A stretch of 64,000 nt of DNA from Streptomyces roseifaciens (lineage in GTDB: Bacteria; Actinomycetota; Actinomycetes; Streptomycetales; Streptomycetaceae), in assembly GCF_001445655.1 (NCBI RefSeq), contig NZ_LNBE01000004.1:3440420-3504419 (forward strand), in the 5' to 3' direction. Of this stretch, positions 15,050 through 24,454 are shown piece by piece; position 1 is the stretch's first letter; each line of letters begins with the position of its first letter. Made by a program: the position numbers and the translations under genes. Under the pieces are notes generated by a model. The model saw only the letters and a list, made by a program, of their open reading frames with translations. It was not told where the DNA came from and did no database searches.

Positions 15050-17644
15050 CTAGTCGTCCAGCACCGGCAGCAGCTCCGGCAGATGCCCGTCCGAAGCCAT
15101 CGCGGCAGCCACCCGCTCCGCCGGCACCTCCCCGTACAGCGTCGTGCGCGGCCGCGCCCTCCGCCCCGCCGCCTCCGCGATGGCGACCAGGTCGCGGACC
15201 GACCGGTACGAGCCGTACGAGGAGCCCGCCATGCGGGAGATGGTCTCCTCCATCAGCGTGCCGCCCAGATCGTTCGCCCCGGAGCGGAGCATCTCCGCCG
15301 CTCCCTCGGCGCCGAGCTTCACCCAGCTGGTCTGGATGTTGGTGATGTGGGGGTGGAGCAGCAGCCGGGCCATGGCCGTGACCGCCCGGTTGTCCCGCAT
15401 GGTCGGGCCGGGGCGGGAGATGCCCGCCAGGTACACGGGGGCGTTGGTGTGGATGAACGGCAGCGTGACGAACTCCGTGAAGCCGCCCGTCTCCTGCTGG
15501 ATCTCGACGAGCCGGCGGAAGTGCCCGAGCCAGTGCCGGGGCTGGTCCACGTGCCCGTACATCATCGTGGACGAGGACCGGATCCCGACCTCGTGGGCGG
15601 TGCGCACGACGTCGATCCACGTGGCGGCGGGCAGCTTGCCCTTGGTGAGGACCCAGCGGACCTCGTCGTCGAGGATCTCCGCGGCCGTGCCGGGGATGGT
15701 GTCGAGCCCGGCCTCCTTCGCGGCGGTCAGCCACTCCCGTACGGACATCCCGGTACGGGTCGCGCCGTTGACGACCTCCATCGGCGAGAAGGCGTGCACG
15801 TGCATGCCCGGCACGCGCTCCTTGACCGCCCGCGCGATGTCGAAGTAGGCCGTGCCCGGCAGGTCGGGGTGGATGCCGCCCTGCATGCAGACCTCGACGG
15901 CACCGACGTCCCACGCCTGGGCGGCACGGTCGGCGACCTGGTCCAGGGAGAGGGTGTACGCGTCGGCGTCGGTGCGCCGCTGGGCGAAGGCGCAGAAGCG
16001 GCAGCCGGTGTAGCAGACGTTGGTGAAGTTGATGTTCCGCGTGACGATGTAGGTGACGTCGTCGCCGACCACGTCCCGGCGCAGGTCGTCGGCGATGCGG
16101 CACAGGGCGTCGAGCGCGGGCCCGTCGGCGTGCAGCAGGGCGAGGGCCTGGGGGTCGGTCAGCCGGGTGGGGTCGTCGGCGGCCTGCCGCAGCGCCTCGC
16201 GCACGTCCGCGTCGATCCGTTCGGGCGCCATGCCGGGCGCGGCGGCCTCCCGGAGCGCCTCCCAGTCGCCGTACACCTCGTCGAAGTCGTCGCGCCGGTC
16301 GGCGGTGCGGCCTTCGGTGTCGATCGCGCGGTGCAGTTCGGTGCGGCCGGAGGGGACGAAGACGTCCTCGGGCTCCTGCCAGGGCAGGCCCTTGACGTCG
16401 GCGCGCTCGTTCGCCAGCCCGGTCTCCGGGTCGGCCAGGGCGCGGACGTGGGGCAGTACGCGCGGGTCCAGCCAGGGCTCGCCGCGCCGGACGAACTCGG
16501 GGTAGACGGCGAGACGTTCCTGCAGCCGGAAGCCGGCAGCGGCGGACCGCTCGGCGAGCTCGTCGATCTGCGGCCAGGGGCGCTCGGGGTTGACGTGGTC
16601 CGGGGTGACCGGGGAGACGCCGCCCCAGTCGTCGATGCCGGCGCCGATGAGCCGCTCGTACTCGCCCGCCACGAGGTTGGGCGGCGCCTGGAGGCAGGCG
16701 GAGGGGCCCATGATGTGCCGGGCGACGGCGATGGTGGCGACCAGGTCGTCCAGTTCGGCGTCGGGCATGCCGCGCATCGCCGTGTCCGGCTTGGCGCGGA
16801 AGTTCTGCATGATCAGTTCCTGGATGCCGTGGTACGCGCGGGAGATGCGGCGCAGCGCGAACAGCGACTCGGCGCGCTCCTCGGGCGTCTCGCCGATCCC
16901 GATCAGCAGGCCGCTGGTGAACGGCACGGAGCTGCGCCCGGCGTCCTCCAGGACGCGCAGCCGGACGGCGGGTTCCTTGTCCGGGGAGCCGTGGTGCGGG
17001 CCGCCGGGCTCGCTCCACAGCCGTTCGGCCGTGGTCTCCAGCATCATGCCCATCGAGGCGGAGACCGGCTTCAGCCGCTGGAAGTCCGTCCAGGTCATGG
17101 CGCCCGGGTTGAGGTGCGGGAGCAGGCCGGTCTCCTCCAGGATGCGGATGGAGATGGCGCGGACGTAGGCGATGGTGTCGTCGTAGCCCGCCGCCTCCAG
17201 CCACTCGCGGGCCTCGGGCCAGCGGTCCTCGGGACGGTCGCCCAGGGTGATGAGGGCTTCCTTGCAGCCGAGTTCGGCGCCGCGGCGCGCGATGGCCAGG
17301 ACCTCGTCGGGGGACATGAACATCCCGTGGCCCGCGCGGCGCAGCTTGCCGGGGACGGTGGCGAAGGTGCAGTAGTGGCACTTGTCCCGGCAGAGGCGGG
17401 TGAGGGGGATGAAGACGCTCTTCGAGTAGGTGATGACGCCGGGGCGCCCGGCGGCCTCCAGCCCCGCGTCCCGCACCCGGGCGGCGGACGCGCACAGGTC
17501 CTCCAGGTCCGCACCGCGGGCCCGGAGGAGAACGGCGGCCTCGGCGACGTCCAGGGCCACGCCGTCCCGGGCGCGCTTGAGGGCGCGCCGCATGGCGTTG
17601 GCGGTCGGTGCGGGTCCCTGCGGGGGCGGCGGGGTGGAAGTCAT
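15050..17644 (-). CDS. fbiC: FO synthase, fused CofG/CofH (7,8-didemethyl-8-hydroxy-5-deazariboflavin synthase)
   Basis: 864 residues from the ATG at 17644. Two radical-SAM halves are fused in the actinobacterial order. The first has CRDKCHYC (Cys 85, 89, 92), the CofG-like half; the second has CYTGCRFC near residue 543, the CofH-like half. Together they join a ribityl-diaminouracil to tyrosine, making FO, the chromophore of cofactor F420. Length and motif spacing fit the family. An F420-type LLM oxidoreductase is encoded just upstream on the same strand (133-base gap), and further likely F420 users occur in the window. The start has only a weak ribosome site. Confidence 0.97.
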   Translation of the reverse strand: MTSTPPPPQGPAPTANAMRRALKRARDGVALDVAEAAVLLRARGADLEDLCASAARVRDAGLEAAGRPGVITYSKSVFIPLTRLCRDKCHYCTFATVPGKLRRAGHGMFMSPDEVLAIARRGAELGCKEALITLGDRPEDRWPEAREWLEAAGYDDTIAYVRAISIRILEETGLLPHLNPGAMTWTDFQRLKPVSASMGMMLETTAERLWSEPGGPHHGSPDKEPAVRLRVLEDAGRSSVPFTSGLLIGIGETPEERAESLFALRRISRAYHGIQELIMQNFRAKPDTAMRGMPDAELDDLVATIAVARHIMGPSACLQAPPNLVAGEYERLIGAGIDDWGGVSPVTPDHVNPERPWPQIDELAERSAAAGFRLQERLAVYPEFVRRGEPWLDPRVLPHVRALADPETGLANERADVKGLPWQEPEDVFVPSGRTELHRAIDTEGRTADRRDDFDEVYGDWEALREAAAPGMAPERIDADVREALRQAADDPTRLTDPQALALLHADGPALDALCRIADDLRRDVVGDDVTYIVTRNINFTNVCYTGCRFCAFAQRRTDADAYTLSLDQVADRAAQAWDVGAVEVCMQGGIHPDLPGTAYFDIARAVKERVPGMHVHAFSPMEVVNGATRTGMSVREWLTAAKEAGLDTIPGTAAEILDDEVRWVLTKGKLPAATWIDVVRTAHEVGIRSSSTMMYGHVDQPRHWLGHFRRLVEIQQETGGFTEFVTLPFIHTNAPVYLAGISRPGPTMRDNRAVTAMARLLLHPHITNIQTSWVKLGAEGAAEMLRSGANDLGGTLMEETISRMAGSSYGSYRSVRDLVAIAEAAGRRARPRTTLYGEVPAERVAAAMASDGHLPELLPVLDD

Positions 17645-17777
17645 TGTCCGAGCATACGAGCGCGGTGCCGCCCGCCCGGAGGAGGTCCGTCCGTCATTCG
17701 TGTGCCTCTCGTCACCCCGGGTCACCCCAGGCGGAGGCGCCCTCCGGCAGCCCGGGGCGCCCGCCTGCCCGCCCCGC

Positions 17778-18638
17778 TCACAGGAATTCGGCGTGCGCGT
17801 CCAGCGCCCGCAGGATCTCCGCCTCCCCCGCCGACGGCAACCCCACCACGACCTCGGTGAGCCCCAGGTCGGCGAAGTACGCGAGCTTCCCGGCCGAGGG
17901 GTGCACCGCGTACGGGACGACCTGCGGCTCGCCCGGCCGCCCGGCCTCCTGCCAGGCCCGGCGCAGCTGCGGAATCGTCTCCTTGAGCCCGCTGCCGCCG
18001 ACGGGCATCCAGCCGTCCGAGTACTCCGCGACGTGCGCGAACAGCTTCGGCCCCGCGGCACCCCCGATCAGGGTGCGCGGCCCCACGAGCGGCGGCACGT
18101 CCGGGCCGCGCCGGCGCGGCGCCCGCAGCGGCTTGGGGTCCGCGAAGCTGGCACTGACTCCGCCGAACTCGCCGCGGTATCCGGTCGGTTCATCGGCCCA
18201 CAGCGCCCGCATCAGGGCCATCCGGTCGCGCACCAGATCGCGCCGCGTCTTCCACTCGACGCCGTGGTCGGCCGCCTCCTCCACGTTCCAGCCGAACCCG
18301 ATGCCCAGCGTCAGGCGGCCGCCGCTGAGGAAGTCGAGCGTCGCGACCTGCTTGGCGAGCGCGATCGGGTCCTGCTGGGCCACCAGCAGGACACCCGTGC
18401 CGAGCTCGATCCGCTCGGTGACCGCCGCGGCCTGGGCGAGCACCGCCAGCGGGTCCAGGGCCCGGCCGTACTCGCGCGGCAGCGGATCACCCATGGGCGC
18501 CGGCGTCTCCCGGCTGACCGGGATGTGCGTGTGCTGCGGCATGTACAGCCCGTCGAAGCCCCGCTGCTCCAGCTCGCTCGCGAGCCGGACCGGGCTGATC
18601 GTCTCGTCGGTGAGGAAGACCGTGGTTGCGATCCGCAC
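17778..18638 (-). CDS. LLM-class F420-dependent oxidoreductase
   Basis: 286 residues. The GTG at 18638 follows AAGGAGGTG at 8 bases, a strong start; frames extending upstream have no signal. The luciferase-like TIM barrel has [20 protein letters not shown] at the N-terminus, [24 protein letters not shown], the family motif [14 protein letters not shown] near residue 112, and a C-terminal region with [11 protein letters not shown]. This matches the Streptomyces/Mycobacterium TIGR03619-like F420 group. The substrate is unknown. It is encoded immediately before fbiC, so cofactor synthesis and use may be co-expressed. Confidence 0.92.
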   Translation of the reverse strand: MRIATTVFLTDETISPVRLASELEQRGFDGLYMPQHTHIPVSRETPAPMGDPLPREYGRALDPLAVLAQAAAVTERIELGTGVLLVAQQDPIALAKQVATLDFLSGGRLTLGIGFGWNVEEAADHGVEWKTRRDLVRDRMALMRALWADEPTGYRGEFGGVSASFADPKPLRAPRRRGPDVPPLVGPRTLIGGAAGPKLFAHVAEYSDGWMPVGGSGLKETIPQLRRAWQEAGRPGEPQVVPYAVHPSAGKLAYFADLGLTEVVVGLPSAGEAEILRALDAHAEFL

Positions 18639-18829
18639 GGGGCGGCACCTCCTTCGCGTCCTGCGGGGAATGGGGCTCACCGTAAGCCCAAACGGGCCCC
18701 AGGGGCCCCCGGCGGGGCGGTGCCGCCATACGAATGTCGCAATCGTGGGGCTTCCTGTACCCCTCCGCGCCATCGGGGCGTACAACAGTGCCCCCGAAGA
18801 GCCAGAGCCCCTTCCACGGGAGGAGAGCG

Positions 18830-20374
18830 ATGAAGCGGATGGAGCGACCGGACCGGCGCGCGGTGCTCACGGCTGTCACAGGCGCGGCGGCGGTGCTTAC
18901 CCTCGATACCGTGACGTTCGCGAGCACAGGGGACGGCCACGACGGCCGGACCGCGACCCGGAAGGTCACCGGACACCTTCCGCCCGGAGCGCCCGACTAC
19001 GTCTACCTGCCCGTGGACGTGCCGCCCGGCGTGCGCGAAATCGCCGTCTCGTACGCGTACGACAGACCGTCCGTGCCCGCCGGCACCCAGGGCAACGCCT
19101 GCGACATCGGCATCTTCGACGAGCGCGGCACGGAGCTGGGCGGTGCGGGCTTCCGCGGCTGGTCGGGGGGCGCCCGGTCCGAGTTCGCGATCGGCGCCGA
19201 GCGGGCCACGCCCGGCTACCTGGCCGGCCCCGTGCGGCCCGGCACCTGGCACGTCGTCCTCGGCCCGTACACGGTCGCGCCGCAGGGCCTGGCGTACGAG
19301 GTGACGGTGACGCTGCGGTACGGGACGCCGCCGGCCGGGGCCACCCCGCGCCCGGTGTATCCGCCGCAGCGGGCCCGGGGCCGCGGCCGCGCCTGGTACC
19401 GGGGCGACAACCACCTGCACAGCGTCCACTCCGACGGCAAGCGCACCCCCGCCGAGATCGCCGCCGCGGCGCGGGCGGCCGGCCTGGACTGGATCACGAC
19501 CACCGAGCACAACACGACGTCGTCGCACGGGGCGTGGGAGGGCCTGTGGGGCGACGACCTCCTCATCCTGACCGGAGAGGAGGTCACCACCCGCAACGGC
19601 CACGTCGTCGCCCTCGGCACGGACCCCGGCGTCTTCATCGACTGGCGCTACCGCGCCCGCGACGCCGCCTTCGGCCGCTTCGCCCGCACGATCCACCGCG
19701 CGGGCGGCCTGGTCGTCCCCGCGCACCCGTACGCGACCTGCGTCGGCTGCAACTGGAAGTTCGGCTACGAGGACGCGGACGCGATGGAGGTCTGGAACGG
19801 CCCGTACACGCCGGACGACGAGATGGCGATCGCGGCGTGGGACGCGTCCCTCGTGGCGGCGGTACGCGAGGGCCGCCGCCGCTGGCTGCCGGCCATGGGC
19901 AACAGCGACGCCCACCGCGAGCCCCAGGTGGTGGGCATGCCGCAGACGGTCGTCCACGCGGACGCCCTGTCCCGCGAGGCCCTGCTGGCCGGCCTCCGCG
20001 CGGGCCGGAGCTGGATCGCGGAGTCGTCGGCGGTGAACCTGTCCTTCACGGCGACGGGCGGCCGCGGCAAGCACGCCGGCATCGGCGAACGCCTCCCGGT
20101 CGACCGGGGCACCCCGGTGACGATCCGCCTGGAGGTGTCGGGGGTGCCGGAGGGCTGCACGGCGTCGTTCATCACGGACCAGGGCCGCCTGCACGAGACG
20201 CCGCTGCCCGCGGCGGGAACGGGGTCGGGGTCGGCCACGGTCGAGTGGCGCACGACACCCTCGCACGCGGCGTACGTACGGGCCGAGGTGCGGCGGGCGG
20301 CGACGGGCGGCTCGGGGATGCCGGGTCCGATGGTGGCACTGACGAATCCGGTGTTCCTGGGAAAGCCGACCTAG
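18830..20374 (+). CDS. Secreted CehA/McbA-family PHP metallohydrolase
   Basis: 514 residues from the ATG at 18830, with GGGAGGAGAGC just upstream. The N-terminus has a Tat-like DRRAVL followed by a hydrophobic Ala/Val-rich stretch, so export is likely. A beta-rich domain (about 45-180) precedes a PHP phosphoesterase domain with the metal-binding signatures DNHLHSVHSDG near residue 198, TTEHNTT, VPAHPY and GNSDAH near 360. CehA/McbA enzymes hydrolyse phosphoesters or carbamates such as carbaryl; the natural substrate here is unknown. It is transcribed divergently from the LLM gene across a 190-base gap. Codon use near the 3' end matches the neighbours. Confidence 0.93.
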   Translation: MKRMERPDRRAVLTAVTGAAAVLTLDTVTFASTGDGHDGRTATRKVTGHLPPGAPDYVYLPVDVPPGVREIAVSYAYDRPSVPAGTQGNACDIGIFDERGTELGGAGFRGWSGGARSEFAIGAERATPGYLAGPVRPGTWHVVLGPYTVAPQGLAYEVTVTLRYGTPPAGATPRPVYPPQRARGRGRAWYRGDNHLHSVHSDGKRTPAEIAAAARAAGLDWITTTEHNTTSSHGAWEGLWGDDLLILTGEEVTTRNGHVVALGTDPGVFIDWRYRARDAAFGRFARTIHRAGGLVVPAHPYATCVGCNWKFGYEDADAMEVWNGPYTPDDEMAIAAWDASLVAAVREGRRRWLPAMGNSDAHREPQVVGMPQTVVHADALSREALLAGLRAGRSWIAESSAVNLSFTATGGRGKHAGIGERLPVDRGTPVTIRLEVSGVPEGCTASFITDQGRLHETPLPAAGTGSGSATVEWRTTPSHAAYVRAEVRRAATGGSGMPGPMVALTNPVFLGKPT

Positions 20375-20588
20375 ATCGAACGCGAGTCGCACAAGAAAGC
20401 CACGATCAACCTTCCGCGCTATCAGGGGACTTGGCCGGATTCGCGGGTATAGAGTCCCTCTCGGCGCTTCGAGAGCGCCCCCCTTCAAGAGGTCCCGACA
20501 TCGGGATGTCGCCCCAGGGTGTCCCGGTCCGGGCTCCCTCCGGCGCGGTCACCGGATCCTGGCCGCAGCCCGATGAAGGGGGGCGCCA

Positions 20589-20672
20589 GTGGGGCGCCAC
20601 CGTAAGAAGCCTCTGCACGAGCGAATCGCAGCCGTGGTTCGCGAGCTGTGGAGGTGGTGCACCAAAAGGTGA
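20589..20672 (+). CDS. Possible 27-residue basic peptide
   Basis: GTG at 20589 is preceded by AAGGGGGG five bases upstream, an excellent ribosome site. The frame encodes a basic peptide beginning VGRHRKKPLHERIAAVV and ending WRWCTKR, then TGA. It has 10 Arg/Lys in 27 residues, with a short amphipathic helix (ERIAAVVRELWRW). A T-tailed hairpin terminator lies 67 bases after the stop. I do not recognise the family. It could be a leader peptide, a small protein or chance; the ribosome site and terminator argue for a real transcript. Confidence 0.45.
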   Translation: MGRHRKKPLHERIAAVVRELWRWCTKR

Positions 20673-20738
20673 CCGCTGGACGGCGACCGGCAGTCCTCAC
20701 ACAGACTGAGGGCTGACGGTCGAACCGTCCCTACGGTT

Positions 20739-20779
20739 GGCCCTCGCCCGGGTATCCGGCCCGTGGCGAGGGCCTCTTT
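20739..20779 (+). terminator. T-tailed hairpin terminator
   Basis: GGCCCTCGCC (20739-20748) pairs perfectly with GGCGAGGGCC (20765-20774), followed by TCTTT. It is one of the few hairpins in this window with a T run. A second hairpin, CGATCCCT/AGGGATCG, follows at 20784-20808. Confidence 0.75.
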
Positions 20780-20992
20780 GCGTCGATCCCTAAGCTACCC
20801 AGGGATCGCGCCGTACGCGAGCCCTTCCGCGAGTGGGCGAGCGGCGAGTTCCTCGTACGCCGCCGTGAAAGCCGCCGTGAAACGAGTGTCAGCCTGAGCG
20901 GGCGTTCACCCCTTGGGGCGGTTTATGGGTAGTGCTCATGTCCCGGTGCAAGCCATCTCCCCACTGAATGCGCGCAGGGAGAGGGGACCGTC

Positions 20993-21487
20993 TTGCCTGA
21001 TCGTCTGCCCAGAGTTCTGACCCTCGTCGCCTTCCTGGTGGGCGTGGGGGTGATCACCGGCGCCGCGATGGTGCCGACGGCGCCGTTCGACACCATGGCG
21101 ACGTCCATCAGAATCGCCAAGAGCGTCGACCGGCCGTCGGCACACCCCGGGGACACGGTCACCTACACCGTGACGGTGACCAACACCGGCACGACGGCGA
21201 TCGACGGCGCGGCGATCGCCGACGACCTGTCGGACGTGGTGGACGACGCGACGTTCAACTCCGCCTCCGCCGACCGGGGAACGACCTCGTACTCGTCCCC
21301 CACCCTCCAGTGGCAGGGCGACCTGCCCTCCGGCGCCAAGGCGACGATCAGCTACTCGGTGCGGGTGGCCAACCCGCCGACGGGCGACGACCACCTGGAC
21401 AACCGGATCACCTCCACGACCGCGGGCAACAACTGCCCGTCGGGCAACACGGACGCGGCCTGCGCGGCCAGCACGCCCGTCTCATAG
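20993..21487 (+). CDS. Secreted or anchored DUF11-domain protein
   Basis: 164 residues from a TTG at 20993, preceded by GGGAGAGGGGA at about five bases; no ATG or GTG fits better. A hydrophobic N-terminal segment (VLTLVAFLVGVGVITGAA) acts as signal peptide or anchor. A single DUF11 beta-sandwich follows (IRIAKSVDRPSAHPGDTVTYTV, then VTNTGTTAIDG...DDLSDVVDDATF), ending with a pair of Cys (NCPSGNTDAAC). DUF11 repeats are usually found in large surface proteins; a one-repeat version of this size suggests a small exported or cell-surface protein. No sortase motif is visible. Confidence 0.85.
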   Translation: MPDRLPRVLTLVAFLVGVGVITGAAMVPTAPFDTMATSIRIAKSVDRPSAHPGDTVTYTVTVTNTGTTAIDGAAIADDLSDVVDDATFNSASADRGTTSYSSPTLQWQGDLPSGAKATISYSVRVANPPTGDDHLDNRITSTTAGNNCPSGNTDAACAASTPVS

Positions 21488-21669
21488 ACGTAGGCAGGTA
21501 CAGCCGGGCACGGGGGTGAGCGCGGGCGGGCCGCCGGTGTGGGGTACGGGTACAGGTACGGGCACCGGCCCCGTCCCGGCGCCCACCAGGGGCGGCCCCG
21601 GCGGTAAGAGCCGCACGGGCCGGCGACGCCGCCACCACGCACGCAGGGATCTCCAGGCCGCCGCCCCCT

Positions 21670-22047
21670 TCACCGCAGCCCCTGCTGCAGCCGGAGAAGA
21701 TCCCTGGCTACCAGCCCCAGCCCCCTGGCAAAGGTGATCGCCGAGGCGTATCCGTCCCCGGGACCGAGCCCGAGGCGGTGGCGTGCCTCCGCGGCCGTGG
21801 CCAGAACCTCCACACGGACGGGATCGTCCACGGGCCTGCCCTGCACGGCCCCCTCGACGGCGGGCACCGCGGCCCCGATGTAGACACGGAGCCGGTCGGC
21901 CAGCTCGGCCACGCGACTGGGGGCGGGGAGCCAGCGGTCCATGGCGATGGCGTCGCGGATCACCTTCTCGATTCCGGCTCCGTCGGTCGGCGGAAGCACA
22001 TAGGTGAGTCCTCCGCCGGTATGCGCGGTACGGGGGAACGGAGGCAT
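21670..22047 (-). CDS. Small hypothetical protein, DUF6415-like
   Basis: 125 residues from the ATG at 22047, with AAGGAG six bases upstream. The sequence is helical, with IEKVIRDAIAMD, ELADRLRVYIGAAVPAVEG and LGLVARDLLRLQQG. This resembles DUF6415 proteins, small Streptomyces proteins of unknown role that are often near XRE/DUF397 genes; the match is from memory and moderate. It is transcribed divergently from the second XRE gene, with a near-perfect 20-bp palindrome between them, so both may be controlled by that regulator. The 180 bases beyond its stop hold only a GGTACG-type short repeat (21540-21570). Confidence 0.6.
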   Translation of the reverse strand: MPPFPRTAHTGGGLTYVLPPTDGAGIEKVIRDAIAMDRWLPAPSRVAELADRLRVYIGAAVPAVEGAVQGRPVDDPVRVEVLATAAEARHRLGLGPGDGYASAITFARGLGLVARDLLRLQQGLR

Positions 22048-22098
22048 GCGCGTCTCCTTCACGAGTGTGGGGGGCTGGCTCAACCACGGTCCCGCAAC

Positions 22099-22118
22099 AG
22101 CTTGTTACGTCACAAGCT
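22099..22118. promoter_or_regulatory. Near-perfect 20-bp palindrome, candidate XRE operator
   Basis: AGCTTGTTACGTCACAAGCT matches its reverse complement at 9 of 10 positions per half. It lies between the DUF6415-like gene (start 22047, minus) and the XRE gene (start 22307, plus). This is the expected place for autoregulation by the XRE protein. A weak AT-rich TATACC element follows at about 22146. Confidence 0.55.
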
Positions 22119-22306
22119 TGCCGAACATTCTCGGGAGAAATGGCATATACCTAAGCCCGGACATGGCTTGCGCACCCTGGGACACGCGGTGGAAGACTGC
22201 CAACATCCGGGCTCTGGAAGGCAACAGGAGCTCGTCGCGAACCGCCAGGGGCACGCCGACGGGGTACAGAGGCGCGGCACCGGGTACAGCACCGGGAGGG
22301 CTCAAA

Positions 22307-23176
22307 GTGGCAGCACGACGCGGTCCGACGTTCCGTCGGAGGGAGCTGGGCAAGGAGCTCCGCCGCCTGCGGGAAAAGAAGGGGTACAGCACCAAGGAAG
22401 CAGCCGCGGCCATCGAGAGCTCGGACACCAAGCTCAACAGGGTCGAGTCCGGGCACAACCAGCTCCCGCGCGTCCGCGATCTGGAAGACCTGCTCGATTT
22501 CTACGGCGTAACCGACCGCAACGACCGTGCGCAGTTGTTGGAGCTCCACCGGGATTCCCTCAGCGCCGACTGGTACAGGCCGTATCAGAACTACATGCCG
22601 TCCGGCCAGCTGCTGTACGTAGGGCTGGAGACCGATGCCCGCACGATGCGCGCCTGGCACTCCCAGGTCGTCTTCGGCCTCCTGCAGACGGAGCGCTACG
22701 CACACGCCCTGTTCTCGACGGCCAAGCCGGTCGAGGAGAGGACGACCGAGTTCGTGGAGGAGTCCGTGGCCGCCCGCATGAAGCGCAAGGAAGTGGTCTT
22801 CGGAGACGATCCGGTCGAGCTGCGGGTGATCCTCGATGAGGCCGCCCTGCGGCGCGTGGTCGGCAGTACGGCTGTCATGCGTGAGCAGTACGAAGAGATC
22901 GCCAGAGCGGCTGAGCTCGACCACGTGACCGTCCAGATCCTCCCGATGAACCTGCCCACCTACAGAGCGAACGCGAACTTCGTCATCCTGGACTTCGACT
23001 CCGGTCTCGATCCTGTCGTCATGGAGGACAGCCCGTCCGTCATGACGGTCAGCGACCGGCCGCGCGAGGTCTGGAAGCACGCCCGGAAGTTCGATGCACT
23101 GCGGGAGGGCGCCCTCGCTCCGGCCAAGACAGCGGATTTTCTGCACCGACTGGGAAGAGAGATCGATGAGCACTAG
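22307..23176 (+). CDS. XRE-family regulator with DUF5753 domain (second)
   Basis: 289 residues. The GTG at 22307 follows GGGAGGG at six bases. The helix-turn-helix (LGKELRRLREKKGYSTKEAA, then ESSDTKLNRVESG) lies at about residues 12-50. The DUF5753 domain follows with YVGLETDARTMRAWHSQ, VFGLLQTERYAHAL and VQILPMNLPTY. It overlaps the DUF397 gene by 11 bases, so the two are translated together, unlike the first pair at 10966/12143. A palindrome in the upstream divergent region is the likely operator. Predicted role: local switch controlling itself, its DUF397 partner and perhaps the DUF6415-like gene. Confidence 0.93.
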   Translation: MAARRGPTFRRRELGKELRRLREKKGYSTKEAAAAIESSDTKLNRVESGHNQLPRVRDLEDLLDFYGVTDRNDRAQLLELHRDSLSADWYRPYQNYMPSGQLLYVGLETDARTMRAWHSQVVFGLLQTERYAHALFSTAKPVEERTTEFVEESVAARMKRKEVVFGDDPVELRVILDEAALRRVVGSTAVMREQYEEIARAAELDHVTVQILPMNLPTYRANANFVILDFDSGLDPVVMEDSPSVMTVSDRPREVWKHARKFDALREGALAPAKTADFLHRLGREIDEH

Positions 23177-23396
23177 CCCCCACCTGACCGCCCTCGAAGT
23201 GGCGCCCCGCGATGTCTGGTTCAAGTCCTCCCACAGCGGCGACAACGGCGCAGGCGGCTGCGTCTCCGTCGCGGCGCTGGCCGATCACGTCGGAGTCCGC
23301 GACTCCAAACAACACAACGGCCCCGCCTTCATATCCCCGGCCGCGGCCTGGACCGCGTTCATACACGAGGTGCGGTCCGGGCGCTGGCCGGCGTAG
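23166..23396 (+). CDS. DUF397 protein, partner of XRE regulator (second pair)
   Basis: 76 residues from the ATG at 23166 inside the last codons of the XRE gene, with GGAAGAGAG upstream. It carries the signature VWFKSSHSGDNGAGGCVSVA...VGVRDSKQHNGPA..SPAAW.AF. The overlap implies fixed stoichiometry with the XRE protein. It converges on the oxidoreductase gene ending at 23413. Confidence 0.93.
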   Translation: MSTSPHLTALEVAPRDVWFKSSHSGDNGAGGCVSVAALADHVGVRDSKQHNGPAFISPAAAWTAFIHEVRSGRWPA

Positions 23397-23412
23397 GGCC
23401 GAAGCGAGGGGC

Positions 23413-24180
23413 TCATCCGCGACCGGCCAGGTACTGCTCGAACGTGGCCTTGCCGACCGCTCGGTCCGGGGCGAGGATGCCGCCCGCGCGCAGGGTTCGG
23501 GCGATCTTGCCCGGGAGTCGCAGCGGCACGATGCGTCGGTGGAGGCCCGTCGCGCGCAGGGTGGCGGCCGCCAAGTCGCGGGCGTCCCGGACCTCGGGGC
23601 CCGCCATGTCGGGCACGCGGCCTGCCGGGGCGCCCTGGACGAGCTCCGCCAAGCGGTCGGCGACCTCGGTCACCTCGACGGGCTGGACCCGTACGCCGCT
23701 CAGCGTCAGCACCACCGGCAGCCGGCGCTGCACCGTGGTCATGGTCGCCACCAGGTCGTGGAACTGCGTGGTCCGCAGGATGGTCCACGGCAGTCCCGAC
23801 TCCCGGATGATCCGCTCCGCCTCCCGCTTCGAGCGGTAGTACGGGAGCGGCACCTTGTCGATGCCGACGATCGAGATGTAGACGAGGTGCGGGCCCGGGC
23901 TCCCGGACCGCCGCGCGGCCTCGACCAGTCGCCGGGTCGCCGCCACGTCGTTGCGGGTGTTGGTAGCGCAGTGCACCACCGCCCGCACGTCCGCCAGGGC
24001 GGCGTCGAGGCCCGTGCCCTTGGCGAGGTCGCAGACCGCCCACTCGTACGGCCGGTCGTCGCCCGCCCGCCGCGGCCGGCGGCTCATCACCCGTACGGGC
24101 AAGCCGTCGGCGAGCAGCCGCGCGACGACGGCACGGCCGAGGGTGCCGGTGCCGCCGGTCACCAGGATCGGCTTGTTCAT
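23413..24180 (-). CDS. NAD(P)-binding oxidoreductase/epimerase-like (NmrA/atypical SDR), likely ECF41 target
   Basis: 255 residues from the ATG at 24180, preceded by GGGAGG. The N-terminal Rossmann motif is VTGGTGTLGRAVV, the binding of the diphosphate being TGGTGTLG. A conserved DLAKGTGLDAAL and HLVYISIVGIDKV, YYRSKREAERIIRESGLPWTILR region fits the NmrA-like/SDR_a5 group. In ECF41 loci the controlled gene is typically a carboxymuconolactone decarboxylase, an oxidoreductase or an epimerase. This gene lies on the same side and strand as the sigma gene, and a TGTCACA-N16-TGTC element 44 bases upstream matches that promoter class. It is therefore the most likely surviving target of the sigma factor. 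Confidence 0.9.
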   Translation of the reverse strand: MNKPILVTGGTGTLGRAVVARLLADGLPVRVMSRRPRRAGDDRPYEWAVCDLAKGTGLDAALADVRAVVHCATNTRNDVAATRRLVEAARRSGSPGPHLVYISIVGIDKVPLPYYRSKREAERIIRESGLPWTILRTTQFHDLVATMTTVQRRLPVVLTLSGVRVQPVEVTEVADRLAELVQGAPAGRVPDMAGPEVRDARDLAAATLRATGLHRRIVPLRLPGKIARTLRAGGILAPDRAVGKATFEQYLAGRG

Positions 24181-24223
24181 GGTTGGAGTACCTCCCGTGC
24201 CCGATGGTGCTGTCACGGATAAG

Positions 24224-24250
24224 GACACGACGGAGGCCCCGGATGTGACA
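24224..24250 (-). promoter_or_regulatory. ECF41-type promoter for the oxidoreductase gene
   Basis: On the minus strand TGTCACA (24250-24244) is followed after 16 bases by TGTC (24227-24224). The published ECF41 consensus is TGTCACA-N16-CGTC, so the -35 is exact and the -10 differs by one base. It ends 44 bases before the ATG at 24180. Confidence 0.65.
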
Positions 24251-24454
24251 TGCCATCGCAAGGTGTGTCCCGACTCGGGTCAGAACAGGCCGGCAGCGGG
24301 GGTGGGGGCGGCGGCCTTCCGGGCCCGGAAAACAACCGACCTGAGCCGTAGGGCGGCGGACAAGTGACCCGAGACGACGGCCGAGCGTCTCAACAGCCCC
24401 AGCCAGGCCTCCTCGCCGCACAAGCCCCCGCCCTCACCCCACCCCCCAGCCCGG

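Larger units (their letters stand above)
20375..20992. other. Structured intergenic region (618 bases)
   Basis: This gap holds several inverted repeats. They are GGCGCT/AGCGCC-type around 20461-20480, CGACATC-GG-GATGTCG at 20507-20522, GACGGT-CGA-ACCGTC near 20715-20730, a T-tailed hairpin at 20739-20779 and another at 20784-20808. It also holds a short ORF with a strong ribosome site (20589-20672). It is less GC-rich at its edges and looks like a transcribed leader or small RNA locus. No tRNA fold could be drawn. Bases 20810-20990 show nothing beyond the start region of the next gene. Confidence 0.6.

Noticed and set aside
20690..20750. A GGTCGAACC-containing stretch considered as a tRNA T-arm
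   Set aside because: No acceptor stem, anticodon arm or D-arm can be paired around it.
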